Below are positions 62,701-64,000 of a stretch of DNA of 64,000 nt, in pieces. The notes under the pieces are model-generated. The model searched no databases and had not been told where the DNA came from. It was given only the letters and a program-made list of their open reading frames with translations. The translations under genes and the position numbers were made by a program. The stretch comes from an uncultured Lentisphaeraceae bacterium. Its GTDB lineage: Bacteria > Verrucomicrobiota > Kiritimatiellia > RFP12 > DVOR01. The first letter of the stretch is position 1. Every line of letters starts with the position of its first letter. The stretch spans positions 1 to 64,000 of the forward strand of contig CASEMS010000001.1 in assembly GCA_949288955.1 (NCBI GenBank), given 5' to 3'.

Positions 62701-63102
62701 ACGCTCGCGCACACCGTCGAAGGTGAGGGCAAGGTCGCGCATCATCTCCAGATGGAAACTGCCGGTGCCGGGGAAGACATAGGCCACCTTGCCGCCGCGA
62801 AGGGCAAGGGGGGCGGTGGTGAAGAAGACGCCCGACTTGTCGCGCGTGCGTGTCCGTCCGCTCCGCAAGGCCTCAAGGGCGAAGCGGAGCTTGCGGCCCA
62901 TCTCGTCGAGGGAGGAGACCCAGAGGCCGGCCACGCATTGCTTGCCACGGGCGTCGCAGGTGGCGGTGTAGACGACATCGATGAGGCGGATGCCCGTGCT
63001 CCGCGCGACGAACCGTTCCAGGCGGGCGATGGTCTCCGCCAAGGCCTGCGGTGTCTCGGCCCCGACCAGGCAGAGCACGCCCTCCGAGCGTTCAAGCGCC
63101 AT
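59758..63102 (-). CDS. PKS-like protein: AT-like + DH-like + Sfp-type phosphopantetheinyl transferase domains, catalytic residues of AT and DH apparently lost
   Basis: 1114 residues in PUFA/enediyne-PKS style. Residues about 105-430 align with a malonyl-CoA acyltransferase (VAYVFPGTGSFH). Where GHSLGE is expected the sequence reads GVGLGA (204-209), with Gly in place of the Ser, and the FHS motif reads PFNSG, with Asn for His. Residues about 560-900 look like a double-hotdog dehydratase/product-template region: PYLNDYAIG stands where PFLxDH is expected (Tyr for His), with a later NPLFCAMPLLLDAVV. Residues about 920-1114 are a phosphopantetheinyl transferase with GLDVE and RFWCAKEAISKALGTG intact. 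ATG at 63102 follows AAGGAG. Downstream gene of the KS fragment at the right edge; same operon. Product unknown. Confidence 0.75.
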   Translation of the reverse strand: MALERSEGVLCLVGAETPQALAETIARLERFVARSTGIRLIDVVYTATCDARGKQCVAGLWVSSLDEMGRKLRFALEALRSGRTRTRDKSGVFFTTAPLALRGGKVAYVFPGTGSFHLEMMRDLALTFDGVRERFDDMEEAFAGFCDVASPSEWLFSTAPEHTLPLDASKTFLPLLASASTYLASKVFADLLKSVGVRPEAVGGVGLGAFSAFHATHHDPKLPLVQILRDAGRMLLRLGSEGGVPWIQLTVSGIPVERLRELALRDPARVILTQILTADDCVMAVAPEKQAETEVAIHNGGGHSVAEPLAAPFNSGHADARMRQLLRLFFAKYVSCEPQIPFYSCIDGHPMEPTVEAVVRGLTAQMIRPLNFRSMIERMYDDGCRLFVEVGARGLLTPLIAKILAGRDPVAVIPMHILHRSGGVQVGQALGLLAAHGVPLDYSGLRFFAHAQRLDLSAPIAQEGVSALTVRLTRQLPAIRPELIDPRCVLGAEAEPLAPSASTHQHTIPAAIPVGGLECPLLRTAREIAREPDRLDLRCVLKLEDYPYLNDYAIGSSGVSLGDPQMRGLTLFSVPTGLELMAEAAHRLFPTLSLRRIERLRAPRWLAFAFGRLTLRVVARDLGPNATGRRRTVSVRIYAESGIDDDAAHPAMEAHCVLSPTVPEPPDEIEPSPLAGQRPVNWKAQDIYPARLFQGPLLRNVREVLGWGLNGLDYEVRIPDRVGLVRQCANPLFCAMPLLLDAVVSGFPLWRSHERFHGAISLPFRCKAIRYYAAWVPQGTRLRCFLRLTNVTIRSFQVSILVTDATGHLILSIEGWEEVGGRAGQTLHDFVMDPARYFITKPLPISSLLPIPQGQLPEDTLDIRPLLAGDTPERTFFGALYVNDNPDFFTSNRGLWLSALAAAVLTRNERRDFSQMGGTAPRRLEWLLGRVAAKESVRRLLLTGHNLFEPSADIAIWKDDLGKPHPIGAWQSQVPTPIDLSIAHTAGLILGAATTVGRIGLDVESTSRDLTEDFLRGVLTLEEQELATRSGDGPIAVLRFWCAKEAISKALGTGIRFAPTDLRIRASDPADGMLAIELLGAWSENFPTLRGKRIPIKTAVLYDHAIACCVLPSL

Positions 63103-63120
63103 GGCTGCTCCTTCCGCGCG

Positions 63121-64000
63121 TCATTCCCGCACCTCCTCAAAGGTTGCCGCGCCGGCCCGCCCCCATCGGGAGAGGGTGGAGACCGCCAGGCGCCGCGGGC
63201 GTGTGCTGGCGGCGATCCACGGTCGCGCCTCCTGAACCCAGTAGTAAGAGCCTTCGGAGCGGCGCAGCCGGAAGCCCTCGTCCATCGGCGTGACGGAGGG
63301 AGGCAGGATCCGATGGCTCACCGCCAGGACGCCTTTGAGGACGCCCAAGGCGCCGGCGGCCGTGAAGGCGTTGCCGAAGTTGGTCTTCGCCGAGCCCACG
63401 GCAAGCAGGGGGATGTGCGCACCGCGGTTGCGCGTGGCGTCGGTCAGAAGCGCAAGTTCGGCGTCGTCCTCCTCCGGGACGCCAGAGGCGTTCATCTCCC
63501 AGTAGTCGATGTCGCGGAAGGCATTGGGGAGACGGCGGAGGGAACGGTGCAGGGCGCGGCGGAGACTCTCGCGCAGGCCACCGTCCTCAGGCGGGAGGCC
63601 GGAGACGACGGCACAGCCGTGGAGGCGGGCGTAGGCGTGCGAGCCGTCGCGTCGGACGTCGGAGAGGCGCCGGAGCACAAAGGCGGCGCCGCCCTCGCCG
63701 GGGAGCGTGCCTTGGGACCCGGCGACGAACGGTTGGAGGGTGAGGCCTTGCGAGAAGGGGACGAGGGCCGCCTCGCCGGCCATCTGCGCGGGGATGAGGG
63801 GCGGTTGGAGCGCGACGACGACGGCGACATCGCATTGGCTGAGGCGGAGTGCGTTGGAGGCGGCGTCGAGTCCGGCGAAGACGGAGGCCTCCCCCGCGGC
63901 GCACTGGCAGGCCATGTCGCAGGCATGGAAGGCTTGTGCGAGGCGACGCGTCACCCCGGCGCCCCGGGCAAGCTCAAGCTGTCGGAGCCTGAGAGGGGGG
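63121..64000 (-). CDS. Ketosynthase-like protein, partial (cut by right edge)
   Basis: The frame is open to the window edge; about 290 residues of the C-terminal half are visible. The nucleophile loop CDMACQCAAGEASVF keeps the Cys of DTACSSS. The two His positions are changed: WEMNASGV stands for EAHGTGT and SAKTNFGNAFTAAG for KTNFGHAEAAAG, both reading Asn. VLAVSHRILPPSV follows in the right register. It may be a decarboxylation-impaired KS or a chain-length-factor-like partner. It is 18 bp upstream of the AT/DH/PPT gene. Start outside the window. Confidence 0.8.
   Translation of the reverse strand, partial: PPLRLRQLELARGAGVTRRLAQAFHACDMACQCAAGEASVFAGLDAASNALRLSQCDVAVVVALQPPLIPAQMAGEAALVPFSQGLTLQPFVAGSQGTLPGEGGAAFVLRRLSDVRRDGSHAYARLHGCAVVSGLPPEDGGLRESLRRALHRSLRRLPNAFRDIDYWEMNASGVPEEDDAELALLTDATRNRGAHIPLLAVGSAKTNFGNAFTAAGALGVLKGVLAVSHRILPPSVTPMDEGFRLRRSEGSYYWVQEARPWIAASTRPRRLAVSTLSRWGRAGAATFEEVRE

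Overview
The window is GC-rich, gene-dense bacterial chromosome. A secreted protein with a PEP-CTERM tail (52419-53153), a secreted sulfatase, large secreted GH2 glycosidases, heparinase-type lyases and a pyruvate formate-lyase suggest a fermentative, glycan-degrading member of the PVC group. Kiritimatiellota (gut or sediment) is my best guess. This rests on gene content only; there is no rRNA or other decisive marker. Promoters look like ordinary sigma-70 sites (TTGACT-17-TATACT before ackA), and several strong hairpin terminators are present.

Layout. 1-4183: 3' part of a phage/mobile-element 'polyvalent' protein with ADP-ribosyltransferase-like and MuF-C-like domains and a frameshift near its end. 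4320-15143 (minus): nnr-rarA, a two-headed glycogen debranching enzyme, and a thrS-infC-lipoprotein-SDR cluster. 15598-19905 (plus): GT2 glycosyltransferase, ftsH (broken by a 16-bp tandem duplication and continuing in frame into cmk), purN. 20004-26890 (plus): ackA, GT4 glycosyltransferase, a TadA-like deaminase, a YejA-like binding protein and a GyrA/ParC-type topoisomerase subunit. 27027-29145 (minus): sulfatase and alkylpurine glycosylase. 29506-38682 (plus): pflB, a giant AsmA-like protein, two small unknowns and polA. 38982-45560 (plus): glycan cluster of esterase, heparinase-like lyase and GH2 with a C-terminal discoidin-like domain. 45622-49723 (minus): parvulin PPIase, tex, dus. 49920-58599 (minus): second glycan cluster of GH2, heparinase-like lyase (probable ATC start), PEP-CTERM protein and a large secreted unknown. 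58724-59494 (minus): tcdA. 59758-64000 (minus): a PUFA/enediyne-PKS-like gene pair cut by the right edge.

The most unusual signals are as follows. (1) A family of strictly 22-nt tandem repeats with a palindromic 11-mer core (TCRGCSGCYGA) occurs at eight intergenic loci, 34 units counted by eye. At three loci it runs into the 3' end of a gene and supplies the stop codon and C-terminal tail. (2) The PKS-like pair seems to have lost its catalytic residues in KS, AT and DH-like domains, yet keeps an apparently intact phosphopantetheinyl transferase domain. (3) The ftsH duplication/frameshift and FtsH-Cmk continuity. (4) A eukaryote-type two-domain debranching enzyme. Gene-to-gene overlaps (ATGA, GTGA, TGATG) show extensive translational coupling.
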